This document shows positions 57,143 to 64,000 of a stretch of DNA of 64,000 nucleotides, piece by piece. The stretch is taken from assembly GCA_004298155.1 (NCBI GenBank), contig SCRD01000001.1:1-64000 (forward strand), in the 5' to 3' direction. Made by a program: the position numbers and the translations under genes. Within the stretch, counting starts at the first letter, position 1. The number at the start of each line of letters is the position of its first letter. The notes below the pieces were generated by a model. It was not told where the DNA came from, did not search any database, and worked only from the letters and a program-made list of their open reading frames with translations. This stretch comes from Acidobacteriota bacterium (GTDB lineage Bacteria; Acidobacteriota; Terriglobia; UBA7540).

Positions 57143-57940
57143 GTGGCAGTTGAGTGCATTCGTCGAATGCGGGGCGGCTCGCAGCCGTTTCTGATGGGCT
57201 GCGATGACGGCCAGACCTATGTTGTAAAATTCAGGAACAATCCCCAGCACGCCAGAATTCTCGCCAACGAGATGCTTGCCAGCCGGCTGGCCATCCTCAT
57301 ACGGCTGCCTGTCCCCGGCAGGGCATTCGTCCAGGTTTCGCAGAGCCTTATTTCCGGGACACCTCTTCTGAGGTTCCAGACGGCGGGGCGCGAAGAGCAG
57401 TGCGTCGCAGGAGTGCATTTTGGCTCCAGATTTCCAGGCCCTCCCAGCCAGACACTGGTGGTGGATTTTCTTCCTGACCGGCTGTTGCGACGGGTGTCTA
57501 AACTGGCGTCGATTTTCATGGGTGCATACGTGCTCGACAAATGGACCTGCAACTGCGATGGCCGCCAGATGATTTTCTATCGAACTATCGACCAGGGCGG
57601 GAGCCATTATTCTGCCACTTTGATCGACCAGGGGTTCTGCTTTAACGATGGCGAATGGAACTTCCCGGACAGCCCTATCCGGAGCCTCTATCCCCGGCGA
57701 CTGGTGTACGAGGACGTCCGCGGATTGCAGTCGTTTGAACCCTACCTGTCCCAGGTTGAAAACATTGAGGCAAACGAACTGGATGAGTGCGTTCGCGACG
57801 TCCCTCGTGAGTGGTGCGGTGATGATCCGGACCAGATTTCGCGGCTTGTGGAACAGCTTTATGCGCGGCGCCGCCGAGTCCGGCAGCTGATTATCGATGC
57901 GAAGCAAAGTTCTTTAAGACCTTTTCCGAATTGGGAATAG
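57143..57940 (+). CDS. HipA-like kinase-fold protein paired with DUF3037
   Basis: About 266 residues of a HipA-like (HipA_2-type) kinase-fold family. AVECIRRMRGGSQPFLMGCD, then YVVKF (likely ATP-binding Lys) and NNPQHARILANEMLASRLA are its hallmarks. IDQGFCFNDGEWNF sits where the metal-binding loop is expected. Unlike HipA it has no adjacent HipB-like antitoxin; instead a DUF3037 gene follows after 36 bases, a recurring partner. The GTG at 57143 fits the family N-terminus; an ATG at 57029 is a longer alternative. Phosphorylation of a target is inferred from fold only. The reverse strand also has a long open frame, judged a shadow. Confidence 0.75.
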   Translation: MAVECIRRMRGGSQPFLMGCDDGQTYVVKFRNNPQHARILANEMLASRLAILIRLPVPGRAFVQVSQSLISGTPLLRFQTAGREEQCVAGVHFGSRFPGPPSQTLVVDFLPDRLLRRVSKLASIFMGAYVLDKWTCNCDGRQMIFYRTIDQGGSHYSATLIDQGFCFNDGEWNFPDSPIRSLYPRRLVYEDVRGLQSFEPYLSQVENIEANELDECVRDVPREWCGDDPDQISRLVEQLYARRRRVRQLIIDAKQSSLRPFPNWE

Positions 57941-57976
57941 TTTGTATCGAAGCGCCCATCAGGGCCGGGTGTTTGC

Positions 57977-58798
57977 ATGGCTGCTGTCGAAAAATTCAAG
58001 GAGTGCTCGCTCTACCTGGTGCAATATGTGCCGGACGTTGTGCGGGGCGAGTTCCTGAATATAGGCTTGTTTCTCTTCAGTCCCCGGGAGAATTATCTGG
58101 GTTGCCTGTTCACGGATGATTTCCGCCGGATCAAGCGCTTCCATCCTCAGGCCGACACGGACTTCCTGCGTGAGCTGCAGCAGGACTTTGAACAGCAGAT
58201 CGACGACCACAGCGATGACCTGGATTCCTACCTTCATTGGATGGAGCAATCCTTTTCGAATATGGTACAGATCGCCCCGGTGAGGGCTTGTTTGCTTCGT
58301 GACCCTGCGACTGAAATTCAGGACCTTTTCAACCGGTATGTGGGGGCCCGCGTGGAAGGGCCCCTTCCGCTCGATACGCGGGTGCGAATCAAACAGCGGC
58401 TGCGGCTTTCTTTTGTGCGTGGCGGCCTGTGGGACCGGCCTGAGCTCGAGAGGAATATTCCTGCCGCGCGCTGGACGCAGCTCCATGACCCTTTTACATT
58501 TGATTTCGGATACCGGCCCGTCGAAATTGAAGGCAAACCGAAGAGTCCCATGAAGTTTGTTCACGCGCTTTCACTCAAGAGGGACGTCGAACTGGCCAAG
58601 GTGCTGGTTTACACCATGGGCCACGTCCGCCGCAGCGAGCCGGCTGAATTGACGGCTATCGTCGAGGGAACGGCGGGTAACGAGGATGAAGCGGCTACGC
58701 TTTCACAAAGTATCCTGGAAGAGGCGGGAATTTCCATTCAGCCGGTGGCGTTTGCCGACACTTACGCCCAGTCGATTCGCCGCGAGCTGGCCTTTTAG
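57977..58798 (+). CDS. DUF3037-family protein
   Basis: A 273-residue soluble protein. The N-terminal half, with CSLYLVQYVPDVVRGEFLNI and GLFLFSPRENYLGCLFTDDF, matches DUF3037, a domain of unknown function usually encoded next to a HipA-like kinase. The C-terminal half (about 130-270) appears alpha/beta and unassigned, making this a long member. The 36-base gap to the kinase-like gene suggests one transcript. It may be a partner, regulator or substrate of the kinase-like protein. A weak ribosome-binding site precedes the ATG. Confidence 0.78.
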   Translation: MAAVEKFKECSLYLVQYVPDVVRGEFLNIGLFLFSPRENYLGCLFTDDFRRIKRFHPQADTDFLRELQQDFEQQIDDHSDDLDSYLHWMEQSFSNMVQIAPVRACLLRDPATEIQDLFNRYVGARVEGPLPLDTRVRIKQRLRLSFVRGGLWDRPELERNIPAARWTQLHDPFTFDFGYRPVEIEGKPKSPMKFVHALSLKRDVELAKVLVYTMGHVRRSEPAELTAIVEGTAGNEDEAATLSQSILEEAGISIQPVAFADTYAQSIRRELAF

Positions 58799-58813
58799 TA
58801 TCGCGGGCTGAAG

Positions 58814-59056
58814 ATGCCAATGGCGCTCCGCGTTGAATGCGACGCCGGGTACAGAGCTGTCGAACGGCCGCTCCGTTTTCGTTTTCTCGAAAGAGAATCC
58901 CGGACCTTTGAGGTGGTGGAAGTCGTCGATCAATGGCATGGAGTAGGATATCGTTGTTTCAAGGTTCTTGCCGACGATAAGAACACTTACATCCTCCGCC
59001 ATATTGAACAGAAAGATGAATGGGTTCTCGATTCATTCCGCCGGGCAAATCCATAA
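58814..59056 (+). CDS. Small conserved-looking protein, DUF6504-like
   Basis: An 80-residue protein starting 15 bases after the DUF3037 gene, so probably in the same operon. PLRFRFLERESRTFEVVEVV and a WHGVGYRCFKVLADDKNTYI segment, then LRHIEQKDEWVLDSF, suggest a small beta-barrel fold such as in DUF6504 proteins. No catalytic residues are evident. Function unknown; its linkage to the kinase-like/DUF3037 pair is by position only. Confidence 0.6.
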   Translation: MPMALRVECDAGYRAVERPLRFRFLERESRTFEVVEVVDQWHGVGYRCFKVLADDKNTYILRHIEQKDEWVLDSFRRANP

Positions 59057-59161
59057 GCAGACTTCTTCCACCGCCATGACAATCTTCATTGCTCATGGTT
59101 AAATAATTGGACATGAGCCTTCAGGCTAAGTCCGAAGCTTTCCGGAGATCCCCACACCAAG

Positions 59162-60136
59162 ATGCGCAAAGGTGAGTTCATCATTTCGACGATGCTCGCG
59201 ATCCTGGTGTTCCTTTTTGTGTTAGGTCTCCAGCGCGACTGGAAGCCTTCCAGCCTGAAAGAGGCGGCAACTTCGGCCGAGCAATATGTTCTCGGCAAGC
59301 CGCAAGGACACGGCGCATATCCGGACATTCCGGGTTTCGAGCGTATTCGCACGTTTTCTCTTGATCGGCAATACCGCGCAGCCCTCTACCGATCTAATTC
59401 CGCCTCTCTGGGATTTGCCCCCGGGCGACTGGTCGTCTACACCACTGATAACCAGGTTGCCTACCAGATTGACACTCTGGAAGGAGCTCGTGATGCGTGG
59501 ACGGCGCTCTATGACTTCTCCGGGCGTCAGGGGCTGCCGGTTGCGAACAGCCGATCGCGCCCGGTCTACCTCCGCGACCTTAACGGTGATCACAAGCACG
59601 AACTGGTGATTGGCCTTTATTCAGGCGGCAACCGTTGCTGCACCACTGTGAACGTTGTGCAGATTGACCAGAATTCGCTCAAGGTTATCGGCCATATTGA
59701 CGGGTTGAAAGGGTGGCCCTTTGAAGGATTGGAGATTCGCAGAATCGGCACAGATCCCATCCGTGAACTGGTTGTGCATCGGCCCCAAGTGACCGCATGC
59801 GGGCCCGGCGAGGACGCCGCCGACGTGATCTCCATCTACTCTTTTTCTGATGGCCAGTACGCGGATGAGACTTCGAAATTCGCTGATTTTCTGCAGGGCG
59901 CCCTTCAGGAAACCCTTGCCAAATGGTCTCGTGAGAAGGAGCCTTCGCTCGGTCTGCTGCAGACTGTTGCCGCACAATACGCCGTGCTGGGCCAGCCGGA
60001 CCGCGCCAAAACGTTCTTCACTCAGAACCTGGCCCGCTTCATTCCACAAATGACGCAGCAGGGGTTTGACGCTGCAACGTGCCGGGACGACTTGAACAGC
60101 CTGATCGACCGTCTTGCGAATCCGCAATCCCAATAA
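59162..60136 (+). CDS. Membrane-anchored or exported hypothetical protein
   Basis: A 324-residue protein. An N-terminal hydrophobic segment (about 6-23, FIISTMLAILVFLFVLGL) is a signal anchor or signal peptide. The body has an FG-GAP-like beta-propeller blade (RDLNGDHKHELVIGLYSGGN) around 139-160 and a paired-cysteine site (RCC). The C-terminal third is helical and TPR-like (LLQTVAAQYAVLGQPDRAKT). It is probably periplasmic. No family is assigned. It ends 35 bases before the convergent E2 gene. Confidence 0.65.
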   Translation: MRKGEFIISTMLAILVFLFVLGLQRDWKPSSLKEAATSAEQYVLGKPQGHGAYPDIPGFERIRTFSLDRQYRAALYRSNSASLGFAPGRLVVYTTDNQVAYQIDTLEGARDAWTALYDFSGRQGLPVANSRSRPVYLRDLNGDHKHELVIGLYSGGNRCCTTVNVVQIDQNSLKVIGHIDGLKGWPFEGLEIRRIGTDPIRELVVHRPQVTACGPGEDAADVISIYSFSDGQYADETSKFADFLQGALQETLAKWSREKEPSLGLLQTVAAQYAVLGQPDRAKTFFTQNLARFIPQMTQQGFDAATCRDDLNSLIDRLANPQSQ

Positions 60137-60171
60137 GCGTGGATAAGCGATGTCACCCGGCAGCGGGAAAT

Positions 60172-61467
60172 CTACAGAACGGGCTCCTGCCAGGATTCCA
60201 GGCAATTCTTCAGATAGGCCATAAACTGGTCTGCGACGGCGCCGTCGATGATTCTGTGGTCGAAGGTCAGCATCAGATATGCCATTGAGCGGATCGCAAT
60301 CGCCTCATCGCGGACGACCGGTCGCCTCTCGATCACTCCGGCTCCCAGGATGGCAACCTGAGGCTGGTTGATAATTGGCGTTCCAAACAAGCTGCCGAAA
60401 ACTCCCGGGTTCGTTATGGTAAAGGTGCCTTCCTGCACCTCATCAACGCTCAGGCGCTTTGAGCGGGCGCGGCTGGCAAGGTCTTGAACAGCGCTGGCCA
60501 TTGCCGGGAAATCCTTGTCTCCAGCATTCTTAATGACCGGGACAATGAGCCCGGTTTCCAACGCCACCGCAATTCCCAGATTGATAGCCTGCCTATAGAT
60601 GATGTTTGTGCCTTCGACCGAAGAATTGAATATCGGGAATTGCTTGATTGCCTCGACTGCGGCGCGCGCGATAAACGGAGTGTAGGTTAGCTTCAGACCC
60701 TGGCTGCGCTCAAATTCCTCTGCCATCCGCTCACGGGTTTGCACAACTCTGGTCATATCGACTTCGAATACGGTTGTTACGTGCGCAGAAGTCTTTTTGC
60801 TGGCAATCATGTGTTCGGCAATCAGGCGCCGCTGGGGAGTCATGGCCGCCGCATGAGTCGGCCCGCCAAATGTGATTACAGGTTCGCGCGACAGGGTGGG
60901 CTTTTGAGGAGGTGTCAGCCTCGCGCCCGGAATTCCGGCGATATCAGGTGTGCGCCCCTCGAGGAATTTCAGAATATCCTTCTTGCTGATCCTGCCTCCT
61001 AACCCTGTTCCTCTTACCCGCGAGAGGTCCACATTGTGCTCCTGCGCAATCCGCCGGACAAGAGGCGAGGAGCGGAGCTTTTCACCCGGTCGGACAGCAG
61101 TGGCCGGTGAAGCGGCAGCAGGAGAAACTTCCACGGGAGCCGGGGTGGGCCGGACCTGGGCCGCCGGCTCGACCTCCGGGGCAGGCGCTTCTGCGACTGT
61201 TGGCGCCGCGGTAACGGCTTCGGCCGCCCCTTGTCCGTCGATAACGGCAACCACGGTATTCACTGCTACCGTTTCATTTTCAGCCGCCAGGATCTTCGTG
61301 AGGGTTCCCTCAGCGGGAGAGGGGATTTCGGCATCCACCTTGTCTGTAGTGATTTCAAAAAGAGGCTCGTCGCGGTCGACGTGATCACCCGGCTTTTTCA
61401 GCCATTTAATGATCGTTCCTTCGGCGACGCTCTCCCCCAGCTGGGGCATCACGACATTTGTCGGCAT
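60172..61467 (-). CDS. Dihydrolipoamide acyltransferase (E2) of a 2-oxoacid dehydrogenase
   Basis: A 431-residue E2 core protein. The lipoyl domain has the swinging lysine near 43 (EITTDKVDAEIPSP). A Pro/Ala/Glu-rich linker follows, then the E1/E3-binding domain (SSPLVRRIAQEHNVDLSRV), and the acyltransferase domain with the catalytic HRIIDGAVADQF motif near the C-terminus. The ATG at 61467 with GAGG upstream is chosen over a GTG one codon earlier. It completes an E1alpha-E1beta-E2 operon with lipB. Pyruvate, branched-chain oxoacids or acetoin are all possible substrates. Confidence 0.93.
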   Translation of the reverse strand: MPTNVVMPQLGESVAEGTIIKWLKKPGDHVDRDEPLFEITTDKVDAEIPSPAEGTLTKILAAENETVAVNTVVAVIDGQGAAEAVTAAPTVAEAPAPEVEPAAQVRPTPAPVEVSPAAASPATAVRPGEKLRSSPLVRRIAQEHNVDLSRVRGTGLGGRISKKDILKFLEGRTPDIAGIPGARLTPPQKPTLSREPVITFGGPTHAAAMTPQRRLIAEHMIASKKTSAHVTTVFEVDMTRVVQTRERMAEEFERSQGLKLTYTPFIARAAVEAIKQFPIFNSSVEGTNIIYRQAINLGIAVALETGLIVPVIKNAGDKDFPAMASAVQDLASRARSKRLSVDEVQEGTFTITNPGVFGSLFGTPIINQPQVAILGAGVIERRPVVRDEAIAIRSMAYLMLTFDHRIIDGAVADQFMAYLKNCLESWQEPVL

Positions 61468-61514
61468 CACAATCCTCGTTGCAAACTCCTGTCCACGCAG
61501 CTATTCGATAATTC

Positions 61515-62489
61515 CTAATAGGCTGCAAGCTGCCGCGCTGCATCTGCAATCTTCTGGACGTTAGGCAGGAAATACTCTTCGAGCGGCGGCGAAAACGGAA
61601 CCGGAGTGTCCGGCGCTGTAACCCGAACGATCGGGCCATCCAGGTCCTCGAAAGCCTGCTCAGCGATCACCGCTGCGAGCTCTCCTGCCAGACCGCCAAT
61701 TCGCGTGTCCTCATGCAGCAAGATCACCTTGCTGCATTTCCGCACACTGGACAGCACGCACCGCTCATCGTACGGCAACAGTGTCCGGAGGTCAACGACC
61801 TCAAGCGAGATGCCTTCCCGCGCAAGCTGCTCTGCCGCTTCCAGCGCGGTCCATACCATGGCTCCATACGTGACAACGGCTATGTCACTCCCTTCTCTGC
61901 GAACGGCCGCCTTGCCCAGCGGCACGATAAAGTCTTCACCGGGCACATCATCCTTGATCCGCCGGTAAAGGTACTTGTGCTCGAAGAAGATGACTGGATT
62001 ATTGTCGCGGATTGATGCCTTGATCATGCCTTTGGCATCGTATACCGTAGCCGGAGCCACCACTTTCAGCCCGGGGACGTGTGCAAACCACATTTCATTC
62101 GACTGGGAGTGGAACGGACCGCCATGCACGCCGGCGCCCGACGGACCTCGAATTACGATCGGCACGGCGGCGCCCCACCGGTAGTGGATCTTTGCCGCCA
62201 TGTTAACAATCTGGTCAAACACGCAGGAGATGAAATCCATGAACTGCATCTCCGCCACGGGGCGCATTCCCATCAGGGCCGCGCCGACGGCAGCGCCTAC
62301 AATAGCCGATTCAGAGATGGGAGTGTCAATTACGCGGTCCTCGCCAAACTTTTCCAGCATTCCGGCGGTCACTTTGAACGCGCCGCCGTAAGGGCCGATA
62401 TCCTCACCCAGAATAAAAACGGAAGGATCGCGCTCCATCTCCTCCCATATGCCCTGTCGAATTGCTTCAAGATAAGTCAGCTGTGGCAT
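61515..62489 (-). CDS. 2-oxoacid dehydrogenase E1 component, beta subunit
   Basis: A 324-residue thiamine diphosphate enzyme subunit. YLEAIRQGIWEEMERDPSVF and GEDIGPYGGAFKVT begin the pyrimidine-binding domain; the C-terminal transketolase domain has DLRTLLPYDE and ILLHEDTRIGGLAGE. It pairs with the alpha subunit to decarboxylate a 2-oxoacid and acylate lipoyl-E2. It lies 12 bases after the alpha gene and 47 before E2. Confidence 0.94.
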   Translation of the reverse strand: MPQLTYLEAIRQGIWEEMERDPSVFILGEDIGPYGGAFKVTAGMLEKFGEDRVIDTPISESAIVGAAVGAALMGMRPVAEMQFMDFISCVFDQIVNMAAKIHYRWGAAVPIVIRGPSGAGVHGGPFHSQSNEMWFAHVPGLKVVAPATVYDAKGMIKASIRDNNPVIFFEHKYLYRRIKDDVPGEDFIVPLGKAAVRREGSDIAVVTYGAMVWTALEAAEQLAREGISLEVVDLRTLLPYDERCVLSSVRKCSKVILLHEDTRIGGLAGELAAVIAEQAFEDLDGPIVRVTAPDTPVPFSPPLEEYFLPNVQKIADAARQLAAY

Positions 62490-62501
62490 GGATTTTTGCG
62501 T

Positions 62502-63539
62502 TCACTTGGAAGGAGCCTTTTTCCACCAGCAATCAGCATCACAATAGACGCCTTTCAGGGCGTCAGCACCTTCCGGAAAAGGGCTGGCGTCCGCCTGAGC
62601 GATAGCGTCATCAACCTGTCTCCTTACTTCTTCATCCAGATCGTCAATCTGTTTTCTGTTCAGGACTTTTCTTGCCAGCAGGGCCTTTTCCAGTCGCGAA
62701 ATCGGGTCCTTCTTCTTCCAGCGTGCGAATAGCCTTTCGGGAACGTATTCCGCCCCGTCATGGGCGGAATGGCCCGTCATGCGGAATGTCTTGCACTCAA
62801 CGAAGCTTGGTCCGTGTCCCGCGCGAGCGCGCTGGATTGCTTTTCCCACCGTGGAATATACCGCCAGCACGTCGTTGCCATCTACGCTGACTCCCGGCAT
62901 GCCGTAGGCTGCTCCGCGCACGGCAAGGTCCTTGACCGCGTACTGCTTTTCGGTCGGCGTCGAGTAGGCGTAGGCGTTGTTGTTGCAGATGAAAATGACA
63001 GGAAGCTTCATCACGGCGGCCATATTCATGGCCTCGTGGACGTCGCCCCGGCTGGTGGTTCCTTCGCCGAAGTGGACGAGTGCCACATTCCCTTTTTTTC
63101 GCCACTTCAATACCATGCCCACGCCGCAGGCTACCGGGCACGTATCGCCGAGGTGCGAGATGATCGGAATGACGTTTCGGCTCATATCACCAATGTGGAG
63201 CGTGTTGTCACGGCCCCGGGAAGGGCCATTAGCCCGGGCCATCCAGTTGCAGAAGATTTCGCGGAGAGTAAACCCGCGGATCAGGAATGAAGAAAAATCC
63301 CGATGGCTGGGCAGAACAACATCACCGTCGATAAGCTGGATAGCAGAGCCGACGCCGATAGCTTCCTGGCCTCGGCCCACGTAGACGCCACCGACAATTT
63401 TTCCCTGGCGGTAAAGGACATGCTCAATTCGCGTCTCGGCTTCGCGAGTGACCTTCAGGTAATAGAGCATTCGCTCCAGGGTTTGAGCAGCAGGAGCGGG
63501 CGTCTTCTTTTGGTTTTTGGTGGATTGAGCTTGAGCCAT
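62502..63539 (-). CDS. 2-oxoacid dehydrogenase E1 component, alpha subunit
   Basis: A 345-residue subunit that binds thiamine diphosphate. The cofactor motif runs from GEGTTSRGDVHEA near 158 to NNNAYA near 186. VGRGQEAIGVGSAIQLIDGD and PSHRDF are typical of the alpha subunit. The phosphorylation-loop serines of mitochondrial enzymes are not expected here. A Lys/Ala/Pro-rich N-terminal tail (1-18) precedes the fold. It lies 27 bases after lipB and starts the dehydrogenase genes, with beta and E2 following. Confidence 0.94.
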   Translation of the reverse strand: MAQAQSTKNQKKTPAPAAQTLERMLYYLKVTREAETRIEHVLYRQGKIVGGVYVGRGQEAIGVGSAIQLIDGDVVLPSHRDFSSFLIRGFTLREIFCNWMARANGPSRGRDNTLHIGDMSRNVIPIISHLGDTCPVACGVGMVLKWRKKGNVALVHFGEGTTSRGDVHEAMNMAAVMKLPVIFICNNNAYAYSTPTEKQYAVKDLAVRGAAYGMPGVSVDGNDVLAVYSTVGKAIQRARAGHGPSFVECKTFRMTGHSAHDGAEYVPERLFARWKKKDPISRLEKALLARKVLNRKQIDDLDEEVRRQVDDAIAQADASPFPEGADALKGVYCDADCWWKKAPSK

Positions 63540-63566
63540 ATCGCGCCAGTTGGAATACTCCTGGCC

Positions 63567-64000
63567 TTACCGGTGAACCGGCCTTGCCGGCTGTCCAGCC
63601 ATTGATGCCTGTTGTTTGGGCCTTTTCATCTCTAATCCGAAAACCACACCGAAGTGGCGGATCACGTATTCAACCGCAACATCCATGGAAACGGGCCGGC
63701 CCAGGAGTTTCTGGAGCGACGTCACTCCCTTGCCGCGCAGGCCGCAAGGCACAATCCAATCGAAAAAGCGCAGGTCGGTGTTGACGTTGAACGCGAAACC
63801 GTGAGACGTCACCCAGCGTGACACGTGAACGCCCAAAGCAACCAGTTTGTCGTTCCCGACCCAGGCTCCACGCGCGCCGTCAATCCGCCCGGCGTTTATT
63901 CCAAATTCGCCGGCCACGCGAATAAAGACTTCTTCCAGCGAGCGCATGTACCATGCAAGGTCTCGCCTGTGCCGAGTGAGGTCAAGAATGGGATAGCCGA
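63567..64000 (-). CDS. lipB: Octanoyltransferase LipB, N-terminus cut by window edge
   Basis: About 144 C-terminal residues of LipB, which moves octanoate from acyl carrier protein to lipoyl domains. The visible part starts in GYPILDLTRHRRDLAWYMRS and continues with GRIDGARGAWVGNDKLVALG (catalytic Lys in NDK) and VSRWVTSHGFAFNVN; the catalytic Cys is in WIVPCGLRGKGVTSL. The first ATG inside the window, at 63947, is internal; the true start lies past base 64000. Its linkage to the E1/E2 genes fits lipoylation of E2. lipA is not in view. Confidence 0.95.
   Translation of the reverse strand, partial: GYPILDLTRHRRDLAWYMRSLEEVFIRVAGEFGINAGRIDGARGAWVGNDKLVALGVHVSRWVTSHGFAFNVNTDLRFFDWIVPCGLRGKGVTSLQKLLGRPVSMDVAVEYVIRHFGVVFGLEMKRPKQQASMAGQPARPVHR

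Noticed and set aside
56888-57907. A 339-codon minus-strand frame opposite the HipA-like gene
   Set aside because: No ribosome-binding site or recognisable domain; the plus-strand frame has clear family motifs.

Overview
The window reads as chromosomal DNA of an Acidobacteriota (Acidobacteria) bacterium, probably a soil lineage. Supporting signs are an Oar-like TonB-dependent receptor with an N-terminal carboxypeptidase-regulatory domain, an ECF sigma factor translationally coupled to a membrane Ser/Thr kinase with TolB-like and TPR modules, Gram-negative lipid A genes (lpxB with MsbA-type ABC exporters), a Tat-exported GH27 alpha-galactosidase, moderately high GC, and several families of short palindromic intergenic repeats. 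The assignment rests on gene content, not on a marker-gene search.

Layout. 0-4.3 kb: the start of an IS1595-type transposase at the edge, a decayed sigma-factor fragment, the sigma/kinase pair and a small exported protein. 4.5-6.1 kb: alpha-galactosidase. 6.5-14 kb: tig-clpP-clpX-lon behind a clear sigma70 promoter, then rho after a long leader. 14-20.6 kb (minus strand): cmk, mutL, aspS, hisS and a gamma-class carbonic anhydrase-like protein. 20.9-27.6 kb: methyltransferase, exported proteins, a metallophosphoesterase and the tldE/tldD pair. 27.9-29.6 kb: a three-gene cassette headed by a proteasome-superfamily Ntn hydrolase, next to tRNA-Cys. 29.6-38 kb: the TonB receptor, small exported or membrane proteins, and repeat-rich gene-poor DNA. 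38-40 kb: guaB and a VanZ-like gene. 40-45 kb (minus strand): an arginine operon argC-argB-argD-argF-argA with stop/start overlaps and candidate ArgR boxes over its promoter. 45-49 kb: a class I amidotransferase-type hydrolase, a Mug-type uracil-DNA glycosylase, a macro-domain protein and a degenerate M1 aminopeptidase. 49-54 kb: two ABC exporters and lpxB. 54-60 kb: a four-LysM lytic transglycosylase, a bipolar histone-H1-like protein, a HipA-like kinase paired with a DUF3037 protein, and hypotheticals. 60-64 kb (minus strand): lipB and the E1alpha, E1beta and E2 genes of a 2-oxoacid dehydrogenase.

How the genes work together. Protein quality control (trigger factor, ClpXP, Lon), cell-envelope construction (ABC exporters, LpxB, transglycosylase), arginine synthesis and lipoate-dependent oxidative decarboxylation are each coherent local clusters. 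The least explained parts are the Ntn-hydrolase cassette at 27,980-29,235, the HipA-like/DUF3037 pair at 57,143-58,798, and several repeat families. One 57-bp repeat copy lies in frame inside the activation loop of the Ser/Thr kinase.

All calls come from reading the sequence; no database search was run. I saw no rRNA genes and no CRISPR array. I recognised a single tRNA.
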